From assembly GCA_003173995.1 (NCBI GenBank), contig PRDT01000073.1, forward strand, positions 1 to 12,576: a DNA stretch of 12,576 bases. Direction: 5' to 3'. The position numbers were made by a program, and so were the translations under genes. This stretch comes from Candidatus Levyibacteriota bacterium. GTDB taxonomy: Bacteria; Patescibacteriota; Microgenomatia; Levybacterales; UBA12049. The notes beneath the pieces are model-generated. The model saw only the letters and a list, made by a program, of their open reading frames with translations, ran no database searches and was not told the DNA's origin. Below, piece by piece: positions 6,821 through 12,576 of this stretch; position 1 is the first letter of the stretch; the number at the start of each line of letters is the position of its first letter.

Positions 6821-7723
6821 ATGTCCCGATATAAAAAAGCTGTCCTATTTTTGATACTCGCGAATATTATTTGGGGTGCTGGCTCACCTATTTTCAAATG
6901 GTCTTTTCAAGATATTTCTCCACTTACCCTTGCTTTTTTACGCTTTTGTATTCCGGTACTTGTCCTCCTTCCTTTTTTCAAACACTTTCAAAGTATTCGA
7001 ATTCGAGATGCATTTTTCTTTGTCTTGTTAGGACTTTTTAACTGTACCATTAATATCGGATTGTATTTTATCGGACTTCAATATACCTCAAGTATCAATC
7101 AGCCAATTATAGGAAGTGCTGGACCTATTTTTGTTATTATCGGGTCAGTATTTTTCCTCAAAGATAAAGCGAAAAGAAAAGTATTACTTGGCAATCTGAT
7201 AGGACTGACAGGTGTCTTATTTATTGTCTTAGAACCTTTGATGATGAATCATCATTATAGCTCTTTCTTAGGAAATACCCTCTTTGTCTTATCAACTATT
7301 TCTGGCTCTCTTGGTACCCTTGTCTCCAAACGTCTGACAAGTAGATACAATACACCAACCCTTATTTTCTGGACATTTTTTGTGGCAGCGATATCGCTCT
7401 TACCTGTTCCATTTGAAGAAATTTCCCATCATACATTTCTTCTCAATTTAAATATGCAAGGGATTATTGGTATTTTGTTTGGTGGACTATTTTCATCTCT
7501 TATTGCCTACGGCTTATTTTTCTGGGGACTTCGCTATATCAAAGCTTCAGAGACTTCTGTATTTTCCTATATTGATCCTGTTGCAGCTATTCTTATTGCA
7601 GCACCACTCCTTCATGAATATCCAACGCCAATATTTGTGGTAGGATCTCTTCTTGTCTTCTTTGGTATTTATGTCGCTGAGGGAAGACTCCACTGGCATC
7701 CATTACACAAGCTTCTCGGATAG
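6821..7723 (+). CDS. EamA/DMT superfamily permease
   Basis: Integral membrane protein of 300 residues with ten hydrophobic helices in two five-helix repeats, as in the drug/metabolite transporter superfamily. The first repeat begins KKAVLFLILANIIWGAGSP with the typical WG. The end of repeat 1 carries FFLKDKAKRKVLLGNLIGLTGVLFIVLEP. The second repeat starts near residue 145 (SSFLGNTLFVLSTISGSLG) and ends with SVFSYIDPVAAILIAAPLLHE followed by GSLLVFFGIYVAEG. Family members export amino acids, metabolites or nucleotide-sugar-like compounds; the substrate is not predictable. ATG 6821 fits the family's N-terminus. The stop faces the stop of the minus-strand gene with only two bases between. No terminator is visible there, so the two convergent transcripts probably overlap. 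Confidence 0.92.
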   Translation: MSRYKKAVLFLILANIIWGAGSPIFKWSFQDISPLTLAFLRFCIPVLVLLPFFKHFQSIRIRDAFFFVLLGLFNCTINIGLYFIGLQYTSSINQPIIGSAGPIFVIIGSVFFLKDKAKRKVLLGNLIGLTGVLFIVLEPLMMNHHYSSFLGNTLFVLSTISGSLGTLVSKRLTSRYNTPTLIFWTFFVAAISLLPVPFEEISHHTFLLNLNMQGIIGILFGGLFSSLIAYGLFFWGLRYIKASETSVFSYIDPVAAILIAAPLLHEYPTPIFVVGSLLVFFGIYVAEGRLHWHPLHKLLG

Positions 7724-7725
7724 AC

Positions 7726-8421
7726 CTAACATGCTTCAAGTCCTGTGAGTGTAGTATCTTTTTTTCCCCAGGGTAAAGCAAGATTAGTCATTGCCCCAAC
7801 AATCCTCTCTGTGTCTTTTCCAAACTGAGTAACAACTAAATTATCTTTACCTAATGTGTGGACTAAGCCAGCTCTCAGTAGCGCTTTTAACCTTGCAGCA
7901 CGTGTCAATCGAAACCCATCAGACATATGGCGTCTTCCAAATTCTGTAGAGATACTGTCAATATATGCGGTCTCTGCTTCAACAGCAAAAGGGTCTTCAA
8001 GTAAAAAATGTGCTTGTCTTTGCAGATAAAAAGCTAAATCTTCTTGAGCTGTCTCAGGCCTCATTGCTTCCAATAACGCCCTTCCTTGCGTAATAATATG
8101 AGCCGCATCTCTGTGTGCAGCTTGCCATAAATCCTGCATTCGATGCATTGGGACAACGGAGGCTCTTCCTCCAAAGATTTCTGTATTCATTCTTTCACCA
8201 AATGGTGTATCCCCCACCTGAGGAATATCACGCATAACATGCTGACCTGTCATAGCATTTGCAAGCCTAGTCTGTTGAGCCTGAGACAGTGAGTCAAACT
8301 GACCCATCTGGACAGCCAAAGCTGCGATAATAGGACCTCCCACAACCATATCCTGGGCATTAATAAGTGCATTCACCCGTTTGTAAGCAGTAAACATTGC
8401 GTGTGGAGCCTCACTTGACAT
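7726..8421 (-). CDS. Orphan hypothetical protein, mostly helical
   Basis: Protein of 231 residues that I do not recognise. It appears almost entirely alpha-helical, rich in Ala, Gln, Met, Arg and His, with no signal peptide and no confident membrane helix (MVVGGPIIAALAVQMG at 25-40 is only mildly hydrophobic). Notable segments are GERMNTEIFGGRASVVP (74-90), EDLAFYLQRQAHFLLEDPF (127-145) and FGRRHMSDGFRLTRAARLK (161-179). The protein ends in a Cys. Sampled stretches have a higher GC share (up to about 45%) than neighbours, and it is the only gene on this strand, so recent acquisition is possible. A TATAAT box lies 8 bases upstream of the ATG. It converges on the EamA gene and diverges from rpmE. 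Coding status is supported by a long clean frame and a promoter in the right place. Confidence 0.75.
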   Translation of the reverse strand: MSSEAPHAMFTAYKRVNALINAQDMVVGGPIIAALAVQMGQFDSLSQAQQTRLANAMTGQHVMRDIPQVGDTPFGERMNTEIFGGRASVVPMHRMQDLWQAAHRDAAHIITQGRALLEAMRPETAQEDLAFYLQRQAHFLLEDPFAVEAETAYIDSISTEFGRRHMSDGFRLTRAARLKALLRAGLVHTLGKDNLVVTQFGKDTERIVGAMTNLALPWGKKDTTLTGLEAC

Positions 8422-8429
8422 AAAACGCC

Positions 8430-8435
8430 ATTATA
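8430..8435 (-). promoter_or_regulatory. -10 box of the minus-strand orphan gene
   Basis: A perfect TATAAT on the minus strand (8435 to 8430) ends eight bases before the ATG (first base 8421), so the mRNA would have a leader of zero to two bases. The base before the ATG is T, as in the plus-strand leaderless genes. The -35 region (ATGTTA, 17-base spacer) is a poor match. Confidence 0.55.
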
Positions 8436-8485
8436 TCCAAAGCTAGGCTTCCTAACATGACAATTTCCAGACAAATGGCTATTTC

Positions 8486-8514
8486 TTGTATTTTCTGCCT
8501 TTCTTTGGTATACT
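8486..8514 (+). promoter_or_regulatory. Promoter of rpmE
   Basis: Extended -10 TGG-TATACT (8506-8514), with TTGTAT (8486-8491, 3/6 match) as a -35 at a 17-base spacer. Predicted +1 is 8521, giving a three-base leader before ATG 8524, so translation is essentially leaderless. It lies in the divergent gap shared with the minus-strand orphan gene. Confidence 0.6.
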
Positions 8515-8523
8515 TTACATACC

Positions 8524-8823
8524 ATGAAAGCAAATATTCACCCAACATACTTCCCTGACGCAAAGGTAATTTGTGCCTGTGGAAATGTTATGACCGTTGG
8601 ATCAACAGTGCAGACAATTCATGTTGAACTCTGCAGTAATTGCCATCCATTCTATACTGGTGCACAAAAATTCGTTGATAGTGCTAATAGAATCGATAAA
8701 TTCCAGAAAAAGCAAGACATTGCAGCAAAATACAAAGCAACTGTTGTGAAGAAACAAGAAGAGAAAAAAGCAAAAGATAACGGTCCAAAATCACTCGCAG
8801 AAATGCTCTCAACCCTTAAGTAG
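8524..8823 (+). CDS. rpmE: Large-subunit ribosomal protein bL31 with C-terminal extension
   Basis: Component of the 50S subunit at the intersubunit bridge near the central protuberance. Residues 1-62 match bL31 closely: N-terminal MKANIHPTYFPDAK, zinc ligands C17, C19, C37 and C40 (ICACGN and LCSNC), then HPFYTG at 41-46 and NRIDKFQKK. This is the Cys-containing, zinc-binding form. The usual protein has about 66-75 residues; this one has 99. The extra 35 residues (KYKATVVKKQEEKKAKDNG, then SLAEMLSTLK) are lysine-rich and probably contact rRNA. bL31 next to prfA is a common bacterial arrangement, here separated by 103 bases that hold a hairpin. The start codon lies at the end of a 3-base leader with no Shine-Dalgarno. 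Confidence 0.95.
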   Translation: MKANIHPTYFPDAKVICACGNVMTVGSTVQTIHVELCSNCHPFYTGAQKFVDSANRIDKFQKKQDIAAKYKATVVKKQEEKKAKDNGPKSLAEMLSTLK

Positions 8824-8867
8824 CAGTACTTTTTCTTCTCATTCCGAACGTGTTTCGGAATTACTGC
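8823..8867 (+). repeat. Two-tier hairpin between rpmE and prfA
   Basis: Inner stem: ATTCCGAA (8841-8848) pairs perfectly with TTCGGAAT (8854-8861) around a CGTGT loop. Outer stem: GCAGTA (8823-8828, starting on the last base of the rpmE stop) pairs with TACTGC (8862-8867), directly stacked on the inner stem on the 3' side. Twelve unpaired pyrimidine-rich bases lie on the 5' side. No T-tract follows on either strand, so it is not a standard intrinsic terminator. It could stabilise the rpmE mRNA 3' end or take part in regulation. Confidence 0.5.
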
Positions 8868-8914
8868 AGTATCCATTCTCTGTAAATCCAACCAAGTTCC
8901 GACTGACAAGATAG

Positions 8915-8920
8915 TATACT
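8915..8920 (+). promoter_or_regulatory. -10 box of prfA (leaderless)
   Basis: TATACT at 8915-8920; seven bases on is 8927, the A of the prfA ATG. The discriminator is AAAAAT. There is no clear -35. An in-frame TAG at 8912-8914 rules out any longer prfA reading frame. Confidence 0.6.
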
Positions 8921-8926
8921 AAAAAT

Positions 8927-9832
8927 ATGGAAGATTATCGTTTGGTACAAATAGCAGAAATTGATAGAAAAATTGAAGAGACTCGCCTTCTTTTGGAAGA
9001 TAGCGAGTTGGCTGAGATGGCTGAGGAAGACATAAAGCAATTAGAAGAAGAAAAAGCACAAATTCTTGCGACCATGGAGCCTGAAGAAGAAGGAAGCGAT
9101 TTGGATGAGCGGAATGCAATCCTCGAAGTCAAAGGCGCTGCAGGTGGAGACGAAGCGAAATTATGGGGAGACGAATTGCTTCGTATGTACGCCAGGTATG
9201 CTGGGTTGAAGGGTCTAAAGGTTGAACAAGTTGATGATAATATCATCAAAATTAATGGATACGGTGCCTTTGGTATGTTTAAATATGAGGCTGGCGTCCA
9301 TAGAGTACAAAGAATTCCAACAACTGAAAAAAGAGGGCGCGTCCATACCTCTACCGCAACTATTTCTGTCTTACCAGAGCTTGAAGATATAGACCTTCAT
9401 ATCAATCCTGAAGATATTGATTTTGAAGCATTTCGCGCAGGAGGACACGGTGGACAAAACGTCAATAAAGTCAGTACTGCAGTACGACTGGTGCATAAGC
9501 CAACAGGTATTGTCGTCACTTGCCGAACTGAAAGATTCCAGGGTCAAAATAGAGAGATTGCTATGGAAATGCTTCGTGCAAAATTGTGGGAAATTGAAAT
9601 TGAGAAAAGAAATGAAGAAATTGGCTCTCTCAAATCAACACAAGTTGGGCGTGGTACGCGCTCTGAAAAAATCCGTACATATAATTTCCCTCAAGATAGA
9701 GTGACAGACCATAGACTTGGTGAATCTTGGCATAATTTACCTGTCTTTATGGAAGGGGAAATTGACGATATGATGATGGCTTTGAAAAAGCTTGAAACCC
9801 AGGAAGCACTCTCTTCTACTGAGGATGAATAA
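8927..9832 (+). CDS. prfA: Peptide chain release factor 1 with shortened N-terminal domain
   Basis: Ends translation at UAA and UAG by triggering peptidyl-tRNA hydrolysis on the ribosome. It has 301 residues against about 360 in typical RF1. The stop-codon recognition tripeptide is P-T-T at 131-133 (RIPTTEKRGRVHTS), fitting the RF1 P-x-T pattern rather than the RF2 S-P-F. The catalytic GGQ is at 175-177 (AGGHGGQNVNK) and the C-terminal signature RTYNFPQDRVTDHR is intact. The missing part is domain 1: only a coiled-coil-like helix (EIDRKIEETRLLLEDSE ... EEEKAQIL) precedes ERNAILEV, and an in-frame stop just upstream shows that the short start is real. The usual serine in ERSQ is Phe (ERFQGQN). 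No prmC methyltransferase follows. UGA is also a stop here, so an RF2 should exist elsewhere. Confidence 0.95.
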   Translation: MEDYRLVQIAEIDRKIEETRLLLEDSELAEMAEEDIKQLEEEKAQILATMEPEEEGSDLDERNAILEVKGAAGGDEAKLWGDELLRMYARYAGLKGLKVEQVDDNIIKINGYGAFGMFKYEAGVHRVQRIPTTEKRGRVHTSTATISVLPELEDIDLHINPEDIDFEAFRAGGHGGQNVNKVSTAVRLVHKPTGIVVTCRTERFQGQNREIAMEMLRAKLWEIEIEKRNEEIGSLKSTQVGRGTRSEKIRTYNFPQDRVTDHRLGESWHNLPVFMEGEIDDMMMALKKLETQEALSSTEDE

Positions 9833-9834
9833 TT

Positions 9835-9843
9835 TGCTACAAT
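9835..9843 (+). promoter_or_regulatory. Extended -10 promoter of the glycosidase-domain gene (leaderless)
   Basis: TGC-TACAAT: hexamer 9838-9843 with the TG of an extended -10 at 9835-9836. Seven bases on is 9850, the A of the ATG. It sits three bases after the prfA stop. No Shine-Dalgarno is present. Confidence 0.6.
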
Positions 9844-9849
9844 GAGTAT

Positions 9850-11076
9850 ATGGCCTTTGTGCATCGGCTTTCTACTCTGAGACAACATAGTATTTCTTTT
9901 TCTCGTCATCTTATCAAAACTATTCACTGGAAAGTTATTGCATCCTTCTGTCTTTTCCTTATTCTGGTCATAACAACACTTCTTTATATTTATCAAAGTT
10001 ATTCAACAGAGAAAGCCAAACAGCAAAAGACATCTAATCAACTGCAACAAGTCCAAAAAGAATTTCTTGCTTTAAAAAATGTTGATCAATATAAAAGGAA
10101 TGAAACACTTCAAGCAACCATCAGTGCTATTGAAAAAACCTACAAACATGCAGTCAGTGTCTATGAAAACTTACTTGATTTGAAGACTCAAACCACTAAT
10201 ACCGATGACTTTGACAAGCTGTTTGCGCAGTCACTCTCTCTCCTTTCTCAAAGAAATTATGCATCTGCCGAGTCCGACCTTGCTACTCTTTCTGATAAAA
10301 TTTCCGCTGAACAACAGAAAATTGCAGCAGCTTCAGCTCCATCTGTAAATACGAGTAATGCACCAAGTAGCAACAATCCCCCATCATCTGGCTACAATCG
10401 TCAGACAGTGACTGCTGACACAGGGACATTTGCTGTTGATATTATCGCAGCGGATCTTAACTCAACGAGAGTCATTGTTGATACTGCATCTGATAGTGAC
10501 TGTAGCAATAATTGTCCAGCATTTCCGCTAGCAACCTATGCTTCTCGAAGTGGAGCCTATGCAGCTATTAATGGCACATTTTTCTGCCCTCCTGAATATC
10601 CCAGTTGTGCTGGCAAAACAAATTCTTTTGATACGCTCTTAATGAATAAAAATAAAGTCTACTTTAATTCTGCAAACAATGTCTACAGTACTGTTCCACT
10701 TGTCTACTTTACTGGTAACTCAATGGGGGTCAGAGCCCATTCATCAGACTGGGGTCGTGATACAAGTGTTGATAGTGTCATTGCTATGCAACCACTTTTG
10801 GTACTGAATAAACAAATAGTTTATGGAGACAGTAGTGATAGCAAATTTACGAATAAAGGTACTCGTAATTTCATTGCTAATAAAGGAAATACTGTCTTTA
10901 TCGGTACTATTTACAATGCCAACATGACTGACAGTGCTCATGTCATGCAATCACTTGGTATGGAAAATGCACTCAATTTAGATGAAGGCGGCTCAACAGC
11001 ATTGTGGCTTAATGGAAGTTATATCAATGGTCCAGGGCGCAATATCCCCAACGCTGTCCTCTTTGTTAGGAAGTAA
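9850..11076 (+). CDS. Membrane-anchored phosphodiester glycosidase-domain (NAGPA-like) protein
   Basis: Protein of 408 residues. A basic N-terminus (to residue 28) is followed by one membrane helix (about 29-49, VIASFCLFLILVITTLLYIY), so the rest is probably outside the cytoplasm. Residues 52-160 are helical/coiled-coil (KQQKTSNQLQQVQKEFLAL ... ISAEQQKIAAA). A Ser/Pro/Asn-rich linker covers 161-183. The C-terminal domain (190-408) matches the phosphodiester glycosidase family related to the enzyme that uncovers mannose-6-phosphate: AAINGTFF (238-245), GTRNFIA (337-343) and the core ALNLDEGGSTALWLNG (374-389). The core has D-E-G-G-S where most relatives have D-G-G-G-S. Four cysteines (218, 222, 246, 253) sit near the AINGTFF motif and could form disulfides. 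Bacterial relatives are linked to cell-surface polysaccharides, but the substrate is unknown. Confidence 0.88.
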   Translation: MAFVHRLSTLRQHSISFSRHLIKTIHWKVIASFCLFLILVITTLLYIYQSYSTEKAKQQKTSNQLQQVQKEFLALKNVDQYKRNETLQATISAIEKTYKHAVSVYENLLDLKTQTTNTDDFDKLFAQSLSLLSQRNYASAESDLATLSDKISAEQQKIAAASAPSVNTSNAPSSNNPPSSGYNRQTVTADTGTFAVDIIAADLNSTRVIVDTASDSDCSNNCPAFPLATYASRSGAYAAINGTFFCPPEYPSCAGKTNSFDTLLMNKNKVYFNSANNVYSTVPLVYFTGNSMGVRAHSSDWGRDTSVDSVIAMQPLLVLNKQIVYGDSSDSKFTNKGTRNFIANKGNTVFIGTIYNANMTDSAHVMQSLGMENALNLDEGGSTALWLNGSYINGPGRNIPNAVLFVRK

Positions 11077-11092
11077 ATCTATCTGATACAAT
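11063..11092 (+). promoter_or_regulatory. Promoter of the 7-TM gene (leaderless)
   Basis: TTGTTA (11063-11068, 4/6) as -35, an 18-base spacer, then extended -10 TGA-TACAAT (11084-11092). Predicted +1 is 11099, the A of the ATG. The 13 bases 11081-11093 recur exactly in the next promoter. Confidence 0.65.
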
Positions 11093-11098
11093 ACACTT

Positions 11099-11698
11099 AT
11101 GCTCAATGAAAATTTTGTCTATCTTGGCAGTGCAATTACTTTTATTGGCGGTTTTAGCTATTTTCTAGACACCATTAAAGGAAAAATTCAGCCAAATAGA
11201 GTAAGCTGGTTTTTGTGGGCTCTTGCTCCACTTATAGCTTTCTTTGCACAAATCCAACAAGGAGTAGGTATTCAATCTCTTCTCACACTTACTTTTGGTC
11301 TCATCCCAGCAATGGTTTTTGTTGGATCTTTTTTTAATAAAAAATCTTTTTGGAAAATAGAAAAGATAGATATCATTTGTGGAATTTTATCGCTGTTAGG
11401 ACTGCTACTTTGGTATTTTACGCAAGTCGGAAATATCGCAATATTTTTTAGTATTCTCGCTGATGGACTAGCTTCCCTCCCCACACTTGTGAAAGCATAT
11501 AATGAGCCAGAGACCGAGAACTCTCATGTCTTTTTTGCAAATGCAGTCAGTGCAATTATTGTACTTTTCACTATTAAAATATGGAACTTTCAAAACTACG
11601 GCTTCCCACTTTATATGTTACTGATGATGGGAGCAATTGCTCTCTGTATTCAAGCCAAAGTAGGCAGAATTGTAAAACGAGCCCTTCAAGCCATCTGA
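11099..11698 (+). CDS. Seven-helix membrane protein, PQ-loop/SWEET-like
   Basis: Protein of 199 residues with about seven hydrophobic helices (roughly 7-25, 35-52, 62-80, 91-109, 112-133, 144-159, 169-186). The arrangement is 3+1+3, and the first and fifth helices end similarly: GGFSYFLDTIKGKIQPNRVSW (split at G22) and LADGLASLPTLVKAYNEPETE. Both carry a short K-containing turn and a Pro four or so residues on. That is the layout of the PQ-loop/SWEET superfamily of sugar and small-molecule transporters, but sequence similarity is too faint to assert membership. No catalytic motif or signal peptide is visible. It is read from its own promoter, 22 bases after the glycosidase-domain gene, and its TGA stop forms part of the promoter of the next gene. 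An uncharacterised membrane protein remains the safe label. Confidence 0.75.
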   Translation: MLNENFVYLGSAITFIGGFSYFLDTIKGKIQPNRVSWFLWALAPLIAFFAQIQQGVGIQSLLTLTFGLIPAMVFVGSFFNKKSFWKIEKIDIICGILSLLGLLLWYFTQVGNIAIFFSILADGLASLPTLVKAYNEPETENSHVFFANAVSAIIVLFTIKIWNFQNYGFPLYMLLMMGAIALCIQAKVGRIVKRALQAI

Positions 11699-11704
11699 TA
11701 CAAT
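11696..11704 (+). promoter_or_regulatory. Extended -10 promoter of the second EamA gene, sharing the upstream stop codon
   Basis: The TGA stop of the 7-TM gene (11696-11698) is also the TGn of an extended -10; TACAAT follows at 11699-11704. Predicted +1 is 11711, the A of the EamA ATG. No -35 match at the right distance and no Shine-Dalgarno. Confidence 0.6.
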
Positions 11705-11710
11705 ATTTCT

Positions 11711-12565
11711 ATGGTATTTATTTCTTTAGGCCTGTTGACTGCAATATTAGGAACTTTAGGAATTGGACTTGGGGATTTTTTTGCTGGAATATCCGCAAGA
11801 AAAATTAATGAGAGAAAAACTCTTCTTTTTATTTTTTCTTCTCAAGCTTTATGTTCTTTCCTCTACTGGCTCGTTTTCAAACATACATTTGAAAGTAGTC
11901 TAACTTTTATAACTCTGATAGCAATTGCTGGAATTTTTCAAGGTATAGGACTCATGCTTTTTTATAAAGCAATGACAATGGAGAAAATTTCTTTAATTTC
12001 TCCTATTTTCGCTACATATTCTGCTCTTACTATTCTTTTTGGAGTTTTTATTTTGAAAGATCATTTATCTCTTCTTAAGTTAATAAGTATTTGTATTGTT
12101 TTCCTCGGTGCATTTCTTGCATCAAGTGATTTTTCCGTCAAGAAGTTATCCTTTTCAAAAGGAGTAGGTATATCGTTCATAGGAACACTCTCTTTCGCTG
12201 TAGCATTTCTTCTTATGACTATAGTTTTTAAATTTAGTGAGTTTTACTTTGCCAATTTTCTTTACTCACTTTCAACATTCCTTGTTGCTTTATTGATAAA
12301 TAGAAAAGAATTACATCAAATAAAAAAAGTAAGATATATATCCTTGCCAATTTTTGTTGGTATTATTTATGCTTCATCAAATATTGTTTGGGCTATTTCA
12401 CTATCTCAAATTCCAAGTTCAGTTTTTGGTGCTGTAGGAGCAACATTCCCCGCTGTCACCGCTCTTGCTGGATTTATATTACTAAAGGAGAGATTGGTGA
12501 AAATTCAAATTATTGGAGTTAGTGCGATCCTTATTGGCTTAATTTTACTGGGAATATCTTCCTAA
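11711..12565 (+). CDS. EamA/DMT superfamily permease (second copy type)
   Basis: Integral membrane protein of 284 residues with ten hydrophobic helices in two EamA repeats. Repeat 1 ends with ISPIFATYSALTILFGVFIL, then KDHLSLLKLISICIVFLGAFL. Repeat 2 ends with VFGAVGATFPAVTALAGFIL, then LKERLVKIQIIGVSAILIGLILLG. The paired '(L)K(D/E)(H/R)L' turns before the fifth helix of each repeat are typical. It differs clearly from the permease at 6821-7723: the first helix here lacks the WG, reading LGIGLGDFFAGISARK instead. It is therefore not a recent duplicate. Substrate unknown. The gene is complete, ending with TAA 11 bases before the end of the window. Transcription start and ATG coincide by prediction. 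Confidence 0.92.
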   Translation: MVFISLGLLTAILGTLGIGLGDFFAGISARKINERKTLLFIFSSQALCSFLYWLVFKHTFESSLTFITLIAIAGIFQGIGLMLFYKAMTMEKISLISPIFATYSALTILFGVFILKDHLSLLKLISICIVFLGAFLASSDFSVKKLSFSKGVGISFIGTLSFAVAFLLMTIVFKFSEFYFANFLYSLSTFLVALLINRKELHQIKKVRYISLPIFVGIIYASSNIVWAISLSQIPSSVFGAVGATFPAVTALAGFILLKERLVKIQIIGVSAILIGLILLGISS

Positions 12566-12576
12566 AAATTTGAAAA

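Noticed and set aside
8818..8837. Weak terminator AAGTA-GCAG-TACTT plus T-run at the rpmE stop
   Set aside because: A five-pair AT-rich stem is too weak, and its bases are better used in the larger two-tier hairpin.
1..12576. tRNA genes, CRISPR arrays, insertion sequences
   Set aside because: I saw no T-arm-like GTTCGANTC context, no regularly spaced direct repeats, and no transposase or terminal inverted repeats.

Overview
This window looks like a compact, AT-rich bacterial chromosome segment. It is most probably from a Candidate Phyla Radiation (Patescibacteria) lineage, with Microgenomates-like bacteria as the best guess. The guess rests on a peptide-chain release factor 1 lacking roughly 57 N-terminal residues, a ribosomal protein L31 with a long lysine-rich tail, tiny intergenic gaps, and several proteins of the kind seen in those genomes. 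It is an inference from gene style, not from a marker phylogeny. UGA is used as an ordinary stop (M24 peptidase, GNAT, 7-TM gene), so the UGA=Gly code of Gracilibacteria/SR1 does not apply.

Layout: 1-297 is the 3' end of a gene with an OB-fold-like tail. Then come an M24 metallopeptidase (334-1428), an AI-2E-type transporter (1436-2437) and a TrpR/YerC-like regulator (2503-2829). A structured intergenic element (2829-2879) precedes an overlapping two-gene unit of an M20 metallopeptidase and a GNAT acetyltransferase with a large unknown C-terminal part (2880-5559). hisS (5579-6799) and an EamA permease (6821-7723) follow. An orphan gene on the minus strand (7726-8421) converges on the permease and diverges from rpmE (8524-8823) and prfA (8927-9832). 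Last come a membrane-anchored phosphodiester glycosidase-domain protein (9850-11076), a 7-TM PQ-loop/SWEET-like protein (11099-11698) and a second EamA permease (11711-12565). No gap without a gene exceeds about 105 bases. I see no tRNA, rRNA, insertion sequence or CRISPR array.

The most striking feature is how the genes start. In seven genes a -10 hexamer (TACAAT, TATACT, TAGAAT or TATGAT) ends exactly six bases before the start codon, with T as the base just before the start. That places the expected transcription start on the first base of the codon. Most of this region therefore seems to be read from single-gene promoters as leaderless mRNAs. rpmE (leader of about 3 nt) and the minus-strand orphan nearly fit. 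The two genes with real Shine-Dalgarno sequences (M20, GNAT) are the ones that appear to be read from an upstream transcript. This grammar also moves two starts downstream of the longest possible reading frames (M24 to 334, AI-2E to 1436).

The second highlight is the 51-base segment between the TrpR-like gene and the M20 gene. One pyrimidine arm can pair with an upstream purine arm, or with a downstream purine arm that is both the 3' side of an intrinsic terminator and the ideally spaced Shine-Dalgarno of the M20 gene. This is the architecture of a cis-acting RNA switch. It may link the TrpR-like regulator, whose own promoter lies in a nest of inverted repeats, to expression of the peptidase/acetyltransferase pair.
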